NCBI GenBank assembly: GCA_032158295.1
Contig: CM063248.1
Coordinates: forward strand, 22,221,273-22,285,272
Origin: Pycnopodia helianthoides
Taxonomy: Eukaryota; Echinodermata; Asteroidea; Forcipulatida; Asteriidae
Direction: 5' to 3'
Length of the DNA: 64,000 nucleotides
The notes beneath the pieces were generated by a model. That model made no database searches. It was not told the DNA's origin and saw nothing but the letters and a program-made list of their open reading frames with translations. Below, one piece after another: positions 52,914 through 64,000 of this stretch (the first letter of the stretch is position 1; each line of letters opens with the position of its first letter). Made by a program: the position numbers and the translations under genes.

Positions 52914-53638
52914 AAATATTTGAAAATTCGTATCAAATCAGCCACAAGAGACCGTAGGTTTCTGTTTGCGGGATTGTATAGGGATAAATAAGGTCTTCAT
53001 TTTATTTAGTGTGCGTGATCTCACATGACCTCTACTTCCGGTCGAAACCGGAAGTGCCTTGTAATTCAAATGTGCTAAATGTTATGAACATGCTTTCAAC
53101 GATGTTAGTGTCTGGCAAGGGTGTGCATTTAAAAAAAAAATACCGATGATGTCACGATACACACGAGCGCCCTCTAGCGGCAGGTTGAAAACTGTTCAAA
53201 ATGAACTTTTTGAAGATGTGTGTGGGGAAGTTTTGTGTAATCACTTCAAAATTTACACATATGTTGACCGTCAGGCAGCCATCATATGTGTGAAATTTCA
53301 GATCAATGACGTCATCGGGGGTCACGTGACACGGCATTAAAGGTGCCTTTTTCGAAGTCGTATATCTCCTGATGTATTAGTGCGATCATGTTAAAACTTA
53401 GTAGGTTGTTAGATATTGGCAAGTTCTTGTAAATTTCAAAATGACGTCATGATGACGTCATCACATGATTTTTTATGATTTTTTTCATTTTTTGCACATT
53501 TTTGTCATAAATTGCTAATAAAACGTGGTATAATCCAAATTCTTTTTTAAACAGGCTTGATACATCATAACTGCTTTGAATACAAAAAACTTTCATATTT
53601 ACTTGAGTAATTTGAAAATGTTATTGCGAAACAGCTCG

Positions 53639-53668
53639 GCATTTGTGCACAAATGCATTCATGTCTAG
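53639..53668 (+). other. Helitron-like 3' terminus candidate 1
   Basis: The palindrome GCATTTGTGCACAAATGC, then eight bases (ATTCATGT), then CTAG followed by T. A hairpin a few bases before CTRR with T after it is the hallmark of Helitron 3' ends. No 5' end or Rep/helicase gene is seen. Confidence 0.4.
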
Positions 53669-53759
53669 TTATTATTTTTTTCTTCTCGCCAATTCTTTCT
53701 TCACGCCTAAAAGCAAACTTGTCTATCATGTTAAGACCTTGATTAGACCTAGTGCATAT

Positions 53760-54320
53760 AACAATGACATCATCGTGACGTCATCAGGCATCACGTGACG
53801 TTATCTTAAAGGTGCAATTTTCAAAGATTTATATTTACACTAAAAAATGCACGATCAAGCTGAAACTTTGCAAACTATGCAAGGGGGATGTGGAGCATCA
53901 AAAATGTAAGGTCCTGTTCTTACGACGTCATCAAGTGTCATGTGATGTTACCTTAAAGGTGCAGTAATAAAAGTTCTATATTTGCCGGAAAAAATTCGCG
54001 ATCGAGCTGAAACCTTGTATGTATTAAAGTTGGGATGTGCTGCATCTGCAATTTGAGGTTGCTTCACGATTACATCATCAAGTGTCACATGACATTACCT
54101 TAAAGGTGCAGTTTTACAAGATCTATATTATACAGAAAAGAAAAATTTGCGATTGAGGTGAAACCTCCTATGTAGTCAGTCAAGTCTGGATGTGTTACAT
54201 CTACAATTTGAGGTCACTCCACGATTGCATCATTAAGCGTCACGTAACGTTACCTTAAAGGTGCAGTTTTACAAGATAAACAGAATCAGATGATGGTCAC
54301 CTTAAAGGTGTTTTTTAAAA
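53760..54320. repeat. Tandem repeat of about 160-175 bp, about four units
   Basis: Each unit carries TCATCAAGTGTCACGTGAC (or a variant), ACCTTAAAGGTGCAGTTTTA, CAAGATCTATATT, GCGATCGAGCTGAAACC and GGATGTG(T)TACATCTACAATTTG. The E-box-like CACGTG is intact in some units and decayed to CACATG or CACGTA in others. Confidence 0.8.
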
Positions 54321-54331
54321 GGAACAGCTCT

Positions 54332-54364
54332 GTGTTTCGTTTGCAAACGAACACTCGGCTCTAG
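54332..54364 (+). other. Helitron-like 3' terminus candidate 2
   Basis: Hairpin GTGTTTCGTTTGCAAACGAA(CAC), then TCGGCT, then CTAG with T following. Same layout as 53639-53668, and it closes the repeat block. Confidence 0.45.
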
Positions 54365-54580
54365 TTATTTTTATTTTTTCTCTCTTTCTTTTAATTTGTA
54401 GATGATAATTGATGAAGTACTTATAACAGTACATTTGCAAGTTAACCCTGATGATCAGTACCTTTTAATATGTGCTATAATTATATTAACAAAATTCAGC
54501 ATGAAATATATAGGAACAAACAAGATTAAAAAACATATCATTTTAATCATGCCAAAACCTAGTCAGGCTTACCATTTTAT

Positions 54581-55240
54581 AAGGCCAAACAAAAAAAGGG
54601 CTCTGTTTCCGATTACATGTCATTTAAAAGTAGGGTCGGTAGGTCGGAAAGTTTTTCTTTTTGGCTATTTTTTTTTACTCGATACGATTGACGATACGTC
54701 CACGATCGTTCATGTGTTGAGCGCAATCAACGAATTTGCACAACGAATTAGGCAAAATTGCGCGCAAACTGCATTTTGCGCTCTGCAGATTTGGCAGTTA
54801 GTCTGCCCGACCTTGCAAATTGAGCGCAATCTTCAGTTTGCGCTCTTTAGATTGGTAGTTCAAGCGGCCGGTTTTGCAAAAATTTGCGCAATCTGCAGAT
54901 TGCGCAAAACCATGGAATGCGCTTCATACAGCGCTGTGTACACACGTGCGAATTGAATGTGGGTATTTTTCGCTCGTTGTCGAGTCGTTGGACATTGCAG
55001 GCTCAAATCACAGAGATATCTGTAAATTCTTCTTGATATGTTCTGGTTTTTATTTCAAATGTTGCCTAAAACATGGTAAATTGGTAAAAGCCAGACATTT
55101 TCTTCCAGGTAAAATATGTTTTTTTTTTTGTTTTTTTTTCCCCGTTTTCTTTAAAGGCCGAATAAAAAGTTTAGGGTTGCGGCTTAAAAACTAGGGTCGG
55201 TCGGGCAACCGGAAACAGCCCCCTTATTTTGTTTGGCCTT
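54581..55240. mobile_element. Inverted-repeat element copy 2 (AAGGCCAAAC...GTTTGGCCTT), 660 bp
   Basis: Terminal repeats AAGGCCAAACAAAA...CTGTTTCCG and CGGAAACAG...TTTTGTTTGGCCTT. The interior is homologous to 29563-30150 and rich in TTTGCGC/GCGCAAT motifs. The open frames of 184 and 106 codons that cross it use its sequence and are not genes. Confidence 0.8.
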
Positions 55241-55394
55241 ATTATTCTTTGTTTCACATGTTTTGTTTCTCTTTTGACGATACAAAAAAAGAGCAATTAA
55301 TTCAATAAAAACAGTATGCCTGATCATGCAAAATGCCACTCGTGCGTCCTTGTGGACGGTTTGTCCACCCGTTTTAGCACTGTGAGTGGTAATG

Positions 55395-55580
55395 CTAGTA
55401 GCAGCGCTTGTTTCCAATAAGCGCTAATGTATCATTGCTAGCTTCTGTAAATTGTGTACATGAAGTATCTGGTGGTCTATAAACAATTCCAACTACTATG
55501 TTAAGTGAATTAGAAATGTTAACTTCGATAAAGTAAGATTCCAGTTCAGGGGTATTGATACACATGTGGTCTCTGATCAT
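55395..55580 (-). pseudogene. LINE endonuclease fragment
   Basis: The minus-strand frame reads MIRDHMCINTPELESYFIEV, then NISNSLNIVVGIVYRPPDTS. ES-FIEV followed by IVVGIVYRPP is the typical signature of the endonuclease/exonuclease/phosphatase domain of non-LTR retrotransposon ORF2. Only about 60 residues remain and no reverse transcriptase is present. The fragment is truncated at both ends. Confidence 0.72.
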
Positions 55581-55599
55581 ATAAGTATAATGTCTATAA

Positions 55600-56030
55600 G
55601 ATCTATGTCCAAATGAATGTTAAAGGAGACATCTCTATCTTCGTTCATTTCTTCCATAAACTTTCATTATTACAACATAACATAGGTGACTGATATAGCA
55701 AACAATAATTATATGGCCTGGTCTCAAAACACACATAAGACAAACACAACTACATGTCATAATTCGGAAACAATTCATAATTCGGAAACCTAACTGATTA
55801 CTTGTACTATCAGTTGACAGTCTAGAATGGATTCGTGTCTCCTAGTCGGAATGATCTAAATGCACCGCTGTGGAGATATGTGAAGAGAGCAGAGTGTGGG
55901 ATGTATGCAAAGGGTAATGGGCTTTCGCCTCTTATCTTGGGGAGGTGGTCCTCCCTCAGTCGATCTCTTGCGCCCATTCCTTACGTGGTCTGTGATGTCA
56001 TCCGGTATGTAGACATTGGAGCCTTTGAAT
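55600..56030. other. Spacer, no gene seen
   Basis: Sequence between the LINE fragment and the first satellite monomers. Short open frames only, with no recognisable motif. Confidence 0.4.
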
Positions 56031-57659
56031 GGGTGACGGCACAGTTTTTTCCTAATGGTGTAGACTCTGCATCACTCCCACACTTAGGAGAAAGTCTTTG
56101 TGGCGGCACTGATTTTTCTTATTGATGTAGACTCTGCATCACTCCCAATAGGTCTGGGCTGGGTGATTGTCGCCTTTGTTGGTTGTTGATGGTCTGTGGT
56201 CAGGTGACTTGTGTGTTGGGGTACAGTTCCATCTGTATTTCGTGGCCGTCATGGAGATTCATGTGATTTACGAAGAAATCGGACAGGAACTTCTCGCTCT
56301 TGCTGGTTTCCCTCTGATCCTTCAGGTACGCCATGCAAGATAATGTTGTTTCTGCGGCTTCGGTTTTGGAGGTTTTCCACCTTTTCCCCCACCTGATGGA
56401 TATCAGTATGGGTGCCATCGAATCGGCTGCCGACACTTGCTGTAATGTATTTACACGTATCACTCAGGAAAGATGCCGTGTTTGAGGTCTTCAATCTCCT
56501 TCTGTTGGTTGGCAACCTTTTCCATCGTTTCCTGGAGCTTGACTTCAATTCCAGTGACTCAAGATCCTAAATCTTCGAGGAATCGGATGATTTTGTCCAG
56601 TTTTGTGTGCACAGCAATGATGTCTTGACTGCATGCGCATGCATGGCAGCCATCTGCGTCATTCCAAATACAGGAGAAAGTCTGTATGACGGCACAGATA
56701 TTTCATAATGATGTCAATTCGGCGTCATACCAAATGAAGGAGAAAGTTTGTGTGACATGACAGCAAAGATTTTTCTTATTGATGTAAACTCTGCGTCATT
56801 TTAAACACTGGGGAACGAAAGTGAGATGGTGTATCCCTAATTGTGTAGACTCTGCGTCACTCCAAATACAGGAAAAAGTCTGTATGATGGCACAGATTTT
56901 TTTTATGATGGGCATTCTGCGTCACACCAAACACAGGAGAAAGTTTATGTGACGGCACAGATTTTTCTTATTGATGTAGACTCTGCATCACTCCAAATAC
57001 AGAACAAATGTTTGTGACAGCACAGATTTTTCTTTTTGAGGTAGACTGTGCATCACTCCAAACACTGGGGAAAGTTTGTTTGAGCTTGCATACTATTTTT
57101 TACTTATTGATGTAGACTCTGCATCACACCAAATACAGGAAAGAGTTTGTATGACGGCACACATTGTTCTTATTGATGTAAACCCTGCATTATTATTATT
57201 ACTATTATTTATTCGGTATCACTCCAAACACAGGACAAGTCTTTGTGACAGCACAAATTTTTGTTGTTGATGTAGTCTCTGCATCACTCTCTGCATCGAT
57301 CCCAAACTCAGAAGAAAGTCTACATGACAGCGCAGCTTCTACATAGAAAGTCGTTTTACCATGATTGTACAATAAAACAAAATCACAAAACTTAATTGTA
57401 AATGTTGTTATAATCTTCTTGCAGATAGTTATAATCATGAACCTGTGACTACCTGATGAACCAGTGGACCCTGCAAGCCCTTAATCATCCTTACATCAAT
57501 TGTACCTCCTTGAGGATAGAGCATCTAAAGAAAAGAACCTGACTTACCAAGGTATCTTTTTGGTGTCTTATTTTGTTTTCACCAAAACTTAAGTCCTGAA
57601 GCTGCCTGCAACTGTTCCGTTTGTAAATCCTGAACCTGCCAACAATCAGTTTAAAAAAA
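56030..57659. repeat. Diverged edge of the ~70-bp-monomer satellite
   Basis: Monomers of the form GATGTAGACTCTGCATCACT, CCAAACACAGGAGAAAGTCT, GTGTGACGGCACAGATTTTT start near 56030 and, after a LINE insertion (about 56150-56650), continue to 57310. Monomers here are more diverged from each other than in the higher-order array to the right. From about 57325, unique sequence (CTTCTACATAGAAAGTC ... AATCAGTTTAAAAAAAC) is a diverged copy of a block repeated in every later unit. Confidence 0.85.
56150..56650 (-). pseudogene. LINE ORF1-like fragment inside the satellite
   Basis: The minus-strand frames 56249-56548 and 56200-56463 together show VENLQNRSRRNNIILHGVPE and, after a frameshift, SEKFLSDFFVNHMNL. 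The motif LxNRSRRNNIxxxGxPE is characteristic of L1-type ORF1 (Transposase_22/RRM-like) proteins. It is broken by at least one frameshift and interrupts satellite monomers on both sides. Confidence 0.72.
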
Positions 57660-59069
57660 CACAGGAGAAAGTCGATGTAGTGGCAAATATTTTTTCTTAT
57701 TGATGTAAACTTTGCTTCAATCCAAACACATGAGAAGGTCTGTTTGACGGCACATATTTTTGTTATTGCTGAAGACTCTGCATCACCCCCAAACGAAAGA
57801 AAAAATCTTTGTGACGGCGCAAATTTTTCTCATTGATGCAGACTCTGCATCATTCCCAAACTCAGGAGAACGTCTGTGTTAAAGGAACATTACAGAATTG
57901 GTTGTTGCTAACAAAACAGTTGCTGGCAGTGTGAGCACTTTATGTTATCCACCATATACATAAACTGACAAACCTGTAGAAGTTTGAGATCGCTCGGCCA
58001 TCTGGGTCACGAGAAAATAGTGAAAACCGATTACACATTTGCATGAAATCATATAGATTCAACCAATGAATAAAACGCTCACTGAGCGATAAACTCCAAT
58101 CGGAAAATTAGTTTATTCATTTCTCATCAATAATGGGATTTCAGACAGAAATATTTCAAGGGATGTTTTCTACTTTCATCACCATTAGACCGTGTAAGTT
58201 TTATGTAAATCTGTGATCGAAAGTATATTTTACAAGTTTTTTTCTTACCAATTCTGTAATGTTCTTTTAAGGCACATATTTTTTCTTATTGATGGAGACT
58301 TTGCATCAGTCCAAACACTGGAGAAAGATTGTGCGGTGGGGCAGATTATTATTATTTATATAAACTCTGCGTCACTTTAATTACAGGAGAAAGTCTGTAT
58401 TACAGCGCTGATTTTTCCTAATGATGTAGATTTTGCATCACATCAAACACAGGGAGAATCTGTGTGACGGCACAGATTTTTATGATTGATGTAGACTCTG
58501 CATCACTCCATAAACAGGAGAAAGTCTTTGTGACAGCACAGTTTTTTATCCTAATGATGTAGACTCTGCATCACTCCCACACTCAAGAGAAAGTCTATGT
58601 GACGGCACAGATTTTTCTTATTGTGATAGACTCTGCATCACTCCAAACACTGGGGAAAGTTTGTTTAGGATTGCTTACTATTTTCTACTTATTGACGTAG
58701 ACTCTTCGTCACTCCAAACACAGGAGAAAATTAAGTCGGCGCAGCTTCTACATAGAAAGTCCTTTTACCATGATCGTACCATAAAACAAAATCACAAAAC
58801 TTAATTGTAAATGTTGTTATAATCTTCTTGCAGATAGTTATAATCATGAACCTGTAACTACCTGATTAACCAGTGGAAACTGCAAGCCCTTAATCATCCT
58901 GACATCAATTGTACCTCCTTGAGGATAGAGCATCTAAAGAAAAGAACCTGACTTACCAAGGTATCTTTTTTGGTGTCTTATTTTGTTTTCACCAAAACTT
59001 AAGTCCTGAAGCTGCCTGCAACTGTTCCGTTTGTAAATCCTGAACCTGCCAACAATCAGTTTAAAAAAA
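57660..59069. repeat. Satellite higher-order unit 1 (1410 bp)
   Basis: Taken from CACAGGAGAAAGTCGATGTA to the next occurrence. It contains divergent ~70-bp monomers, one TTAA-bounded element (57879-58270), more monomers, then a non-monomer block of about 330 bp (from CTTCTACATAGAAAGTCC to AATCAGTTTAAAAAAAC). Confidence 0.93.
57879..58270. mobile_element. TTAA-bounded miniature element inside the satellite unit
   Basis: Terminal repeats TTAAAGGAACATTACAGAAT and the complement of the right end (TTAAAAGAACATTACAGAAT). The 392-bp element occupies the same place in units 2-4 (59290-59681, 60698-61090, 62106-62495), and its right remnant is in unit 5 (63495-63553). A partial relative lies at 37023. 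Confidence 0.9.
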
Positions 59070-60478
59070 CACAGGAGAAAGTCGTATGTAGTGGCAAATA
59101 TTTTTTCTTATTGATGTAAACTTTGCTTCAATCCAAACACATGAGAAAGTCTGTTTGACGGCACATATTTTTGTTATTGCTGAAGACTCTGCATCACTCC
59201 CAAACGAAAGAAAAAATCTTTGTGACGGCGCAAATTTTTCTCATTGATGCAGACTCTGCATCATTCCCAAACTCAGGAGAACGTCTGTGTTAAAGGAACA
59301 TTACAGAATTGGTTGTTGCTAACAAAACAGTTGCTGGCAGTGTGAGCACTTTATGTTATCCACCATATACATAAACTGACAAACCTGTAGAAGTTTGAGA
59401 TCGCTCGGCCATCTGGGTCACGAGAAAATAGTGAAAACCGATTACACATTTGCATGAAATCATATAGATTCAACCAATGAATAAAACGCTCACTGAGCGA
59501 TAAACTCCAATCGGAAAATTAGTTTATTCATTTCTCATCAATAATGGGATTTCAGACAGAAATATTTCAAGGGATGTTTTCTACTTTCATCACCATTAGA
59601 CCGTGTAAGTTTTATGTAAATCTGTGATCGAAAGTATATTTTACAAGTTTTTTTCTTACCAATTCTGTAATGTTCTTTTAAGGCACATATTTTTTCTTAT
59701 TGATGGAGACTTTGCATCAGTCCAAACACTGGAGAAAGATTGTGCGGTGGGGCAGATTATTATTATTTATATAAACTCTGCGTCACTTTAATTACAGGAG
59801 AAAGTCTGTATTACAGCGCTGATTTTTCCTAATGATGTAGATTTTGCATCACATCAAACACAGGGAGAATCTGTGTGACGGCACAGATTTTTATGATTGA
59901 TGTAGACTCTGCATCACTCCATAAACAGGAGAAAGTCTTTGTGACAGCACAGTTTTTTCCTAATGATGTAGACTCTGCATCACTCCCACACTCAAGAGAA
60001 AGTCTATGTGACGGCACAGATTTTTCTTATTGTGATAGACTCTGCATCACTCCAAACACTGGGGAAAGTTTGTTTAGGATTGCTTACTATTTTCTACTTA
60101 TTGACGTAGACTCTTCGTCACTCCAAACACAGGAGAAAATTAAGTCGGCGCAGCTTCTACATAGAAAGTCCTTTTACCATGATCGTACCATAAAACAAAA
60201 TCACAAAACTTAATTGTAAATGTTGTTATAATCTTCTTGCAGATAGTTATAATCATGAACCTGTAACTACCTGATTAACCAGTGGAAACTGCAAGCCCTT
60301 AATCATCCTGACATCAATTGTACCTCCTTGAGGATAGAGCATCTAAAGAAAAGAACCTGACTTACCAAGGTATCTTTTTTGGTGTCTTATTTTGTTTTCA
60401 CCAAAACTTAAGTCCTGAAGCTGCCTGCAACTGTTCCGTTTGTAAATCCTGAACCTGCCAACAATCAGTTTAAAAAAA
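59070..60478. repeat. Satellite higher-order unit 2 (1409 bp)
   Basis: Nearly identical to unit 1 over its whole length. A one-base insertion after GTCG and a TATCC/TCC difference near 59953 are among the few changes. Confidence 0.93.
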
Positions 60479-61887
60479 CACAGGAGAAAGTCGATGTAGT
60501 GGCAAATATTTTTTCTTATTGATGTAAACTTTGCTTCAATCCAAACACATGAGAAAGTCTGTTTGACGGCACATATTTTTGTTATTGCTGAAGACTCTGC
60601 ATCACTCCCAAACGAAAGAAAAAATCTTTGTGACGGCGCAAATTTTTCTCATTGATGCAGACTCTGCATCATTCCCAAACTCAGGAGAACGTCTGTGTTA
60701 AAGGAACATTACAGAATTGGTTGTTGCTAACAAAACAGTTGCTGGCAGTGTGAGCACTTTATGTTATCCACCATATACATAAACTGACAAACCTGTAGAA
60801 GTTTGAGATCGCTCGGCCATCTGGGTCACGAGAAAATAGTGAAAACCGATTACACATTTGCATGAAATCATATAGATTCAACCAATGAATAAAACGCTCA
60901 CTGAGCGATAAACTCCAATCGGAAAAATTAGTTTATTCATTTCTCATCAATAATGGGATTTCAGACAGAAATATTTCAAGGGATGTTTTCTACTTTCATC
61001 ACCATTAGACCGTGTAAGTTTTATGTAAATCTGTGATCGAAAGTATATTTTACAAGTTTTTTTCTTACCAATTCTGTAATGTTCTTTTAAGGCACATATT
61101 TTTTCTTATTGATGGAGACTTTGCATCAGTCCAAACACTGGAGAAAGATTGTGCGGTGGGGCAGATTATTATTATTTATATAAACTCTGCGTCACTTTAA
61201 TTACAGGAGAAAGTCTGTATTACAGCGCTGATTTTTCCTAATGATGTAGATTTTGCATCACATCAAACACAGGGAGAATCTGTGTGACGGCACAGATTTT
61301 TATGATTGATGTAGACTCTGCATCACTCCATAAACAGGAGAAAGTCTTTGTGACAGCACAGTTTTTTCCTAATGATGTAGACTCTGCATCACTCCCACAC
61401 TCAAGAGAAAGTCTATGTGACGGCACAGATTTTTCTTATTGTGATAGACTCTGCATCACTCCAAACACTGGGGAAAGTTTGTTTAGGATTGCTTACTATT
61501 TTCTACTTATTGACGTAGACTCTTCGTCACTCCAAACACAGGAGAAAATTAAGTCGGCGCAGCTTCTACATAGAAAGTCCTTTTACCATGATCGTACCAT
61601 AAAACAAAATCACAAAACTTAATTGTAAATGTTGTTATAATCTTCTTGCAGATAGTTATAATCATGAACCTGTAACTACCTGATTAACCAGTGGAAACTG
61701 CAAGCCCTTAATCATCCTGACATCAATTGTACCTCCTTGAGGATAGAGCATCTAAAGAAAAGAACCTGACTTACCAAGGTATCTTTTTTGGTGTCTTATT
61801 TTGTTTTCACCAAAACTTAAGTCCTGAAGCTGCCTGCAACTGTTCCGTTTGTAAATCCTGAACCTGCCAACAATCAGTTTAAAAAAA
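60479..61887. repeat. Satellite higher-order unit 3 (1409 bp)
   Basis: Nearly identical to unit 2 in order and content, with single-base changes such as an extra A near 60927. Confidence 0.93.
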
Positions 61888-63292
61888 CACAGGAGAAAGT
61901 CGATGTAGTGGCAAATATTTTTTCTTATTGATGTAAACTTTGCTTCAATCCAAACACATGAGAAAGTCTGTTTGACGGCACATATTTTTGTTATTGCTGA
62001 AGACTCTGCATCACCCCAAACGAAAGAAAAATCTTTGTGACGGCGCAAATTTTTCTCATTGATGCAGACTCTGCATCATTCCCAAACTCAGGAGAAACGT
62101 CTGTGTTAAAGGAACATTACAGAATTGGTTGTTGCTAACAAAACAGTTGCTGGCAGTGTGAGCACTTTATGTTATCCACCATATACATAAACTGACAAAC
62201 CTGTAGAAGTTTGAGATCGCTCGGCCATCTGGGTCACGAGAAAATAGTGAAAACCGATTACACATTTGCATGAAATCATATAGATTCAACCATGAATAAA
62301 ACGCTCACTGAGCGATAAACTCCAATCGGAAATTAGTTTATTCATTTCTCATCAATAATGGGATTTCAGACAGAAATATTTCAAGGGATGTTTTCTACTT
62401 TCATCACCATTAGACCGTGTAAGTTTTATGTAAATCTGTGATCGAAAGTATATTTTACAAGTTTTTTTCTTACCAATTCTGTAATGTTCTTTTAAGGCAC
62501 ATATTTTTTCTTATTGATGGAGACTTTGCATCAGTCCAAACACTGGAGAAAGATTGTGCGGTGGGGCAGATTATTATTATTTATATAAACTCTGCGTCAC
62601 TTTAATTACAGGAGAAAGTCTGTATTACAGCGCTGATTTTTCCTAATGATGTAGATTTTGCATCACATCAAACACAGGGAGAATCTGTGTGACGGCACAG
62701 ATTTTTATGATTGATGTAGACTCTGCATCACTCCATAAACAGGAGAAAGTCTTTGTGACAGCACAGTTTTTTCCTAATGATGTAGACTCTGCATCACTCC
62801 CACACTCAAGAGAAAGTCTATGTGACGGCACAGATTTTTCTTATTGTGATAGACTCTGCATCACTCCAAACACTGGGGAAAGTTTGTTTAGGATTGCTTA
62901 CTATTTTCTACTTATTGACGTAGACTCTTCGTCACTCCAAACACAGGAGAAAATTAAGTCGGCGCAGCTTCTACATAGAAAGTCCTTTTACCATGATCGT
63001 ACCATAAAACAAAATCACAAAACTTAATTGTAAATGTTGTTATAATCTTCTTGCAGATAGTTATAATCATGAACCTGTAACTACCTGATTAACCAGTGGA
63101 AACTGCAAGCCCTTAATCATCCTGACATCAATTGTACCTCCTTGAGGATAGAGCATCTAAAGAAAAGAACTGACTTACCAAGGTATCTTTTTTGGTGTCT
63201 TATTTTGTTTTTCACCAAAACTTAAGTCCTGAAGCTGCCTGCAACTGTTCCGTTTGTAAATCCTGAACCTGCCAACAATCAGTTTAAAAAAA
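61888..63292. repeat. Satellite higher-order unit 4 (1405 bp)
   Basis: Same structure as units 1-3 with a few one-base deletions, mostly in homopolymers (CACCCC/CACTCCC near 62014, CCATGAAT near 62290). Confidence 0.93.

Positions 63293-64000
<708 letters not shown>

Larger units (their letters stand above)
33690..54400. repeat. About 20-kb block of diverged repeats with ETS/nuclear-receptor/CRE-like motifs
   Basis: Recurrent units of about 130-150 bp contain ACTTCCGG...CCGGAAGT, then TCAAGGTCAAATGGGGTCA, then GATTGTAAAAATCCAA, TGTGGTTCAGGAGTTATGA and TTTTTCAAATATTAAA. A longer-period part contains TTGATACCTGATGACGTCAT, CATGACATCATCAAG and TTCAATCTTGAGTTATG. I count about two dozen copies of the first motif set between 34.0 and 53.1 kb, diverged from each other. 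Other elements are inserted throughout. No host gene is recognisable in the block. Confidence 0.85.

Noticed and set aside
54402..54956. 184-codon plus-strand open frame
   Set aside because: It runs from unique sequence into the terminal repeat and body of the 54581-55240 element, shares its second half with the copy at 29.7 kb, and has no domain or codon signal.

Overview
The window is eukaryotic genomic DNA: spliced genes with GT/AG introns, no operons, and a very high load of transposon-derived repeats. The soluble-adenylyl-cyclase gene, short foldback elements of the GGGCCCAATTTCATA type and the tRNA-derived SINEs suggest a marine invertebrate deuterostome, most likely an echinoderm such as a sea star. 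The organism assignment is inference; nothing in the window proves it.

Layout. (1) 1-6107, plus strand: the last five coding exons of a gene whose 5' part lies outside the window. The 414 visible residues are a helical C-terminal region followed by a long acidic, Ser/Thr-rich tail. I do not recognise the family with confidence. (2) 9508-23910, plus strand: a complete 26-exon gene for a soluble adenylyl cyclase (ADCY10/sAC family). All exon phases join into a 1084-residue protein with cyclase C1, cyclase C2 and a P-loop NTPase region. It then departs from mammalian sAC: it is about 500 residues shorter and ends in a single hydrophobic helix, so it looks like a tail-anchored membrane form. Its catalytic residues are present, but the two basic residues that hold bicarbonate in human sAC are Glu and Asn here. 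Two of its splice acceptors lie in tandem duplications. (3) 24-33.7 kb: gene-poor DNA with miniature inverted-repeat elements (several bounded by TTAA), a 652-bp palindromic element with 9-bp target duplications, and one isolated exon candidate at 33352-33447.

(4) 33.7-54.4 kb: a roughly 20-kb block of diverged tandem and dispersed repeats. The recurrent unit carries ACTTCCGG...CCGGAAGT followed by TCAAGGTCA, often as a DR4-spaced pair of nuclear-receptor half sites, and a longer-period part carries TGACGTCA palindromes. Three tRNA-derived SINEs, a broken piggyBac transposase gene (40465-42523), an ACGTT-rich transposon with TA target duplication (51557-52664) and other elements are inserted in it, and Helitron-like ends occur near its right edge. 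(5) 54.5-56.6 kb: another inverted-repeat element and minus-strand LINE fragments (endonuclease and ORF1-like). (6) 56.0-64.0 kb: a satellite of about 70-bp monomers organised into nearly identical 1.41-kb higher-order units, each containing the same TTAA-bounded element. The last unit is interrupted by a 119-base T run. The array runs off the right end of the window.

Only the two plus-strand genes at the left are convincing host protein-coding genes. Most other open reading frames are by-products of repeats.
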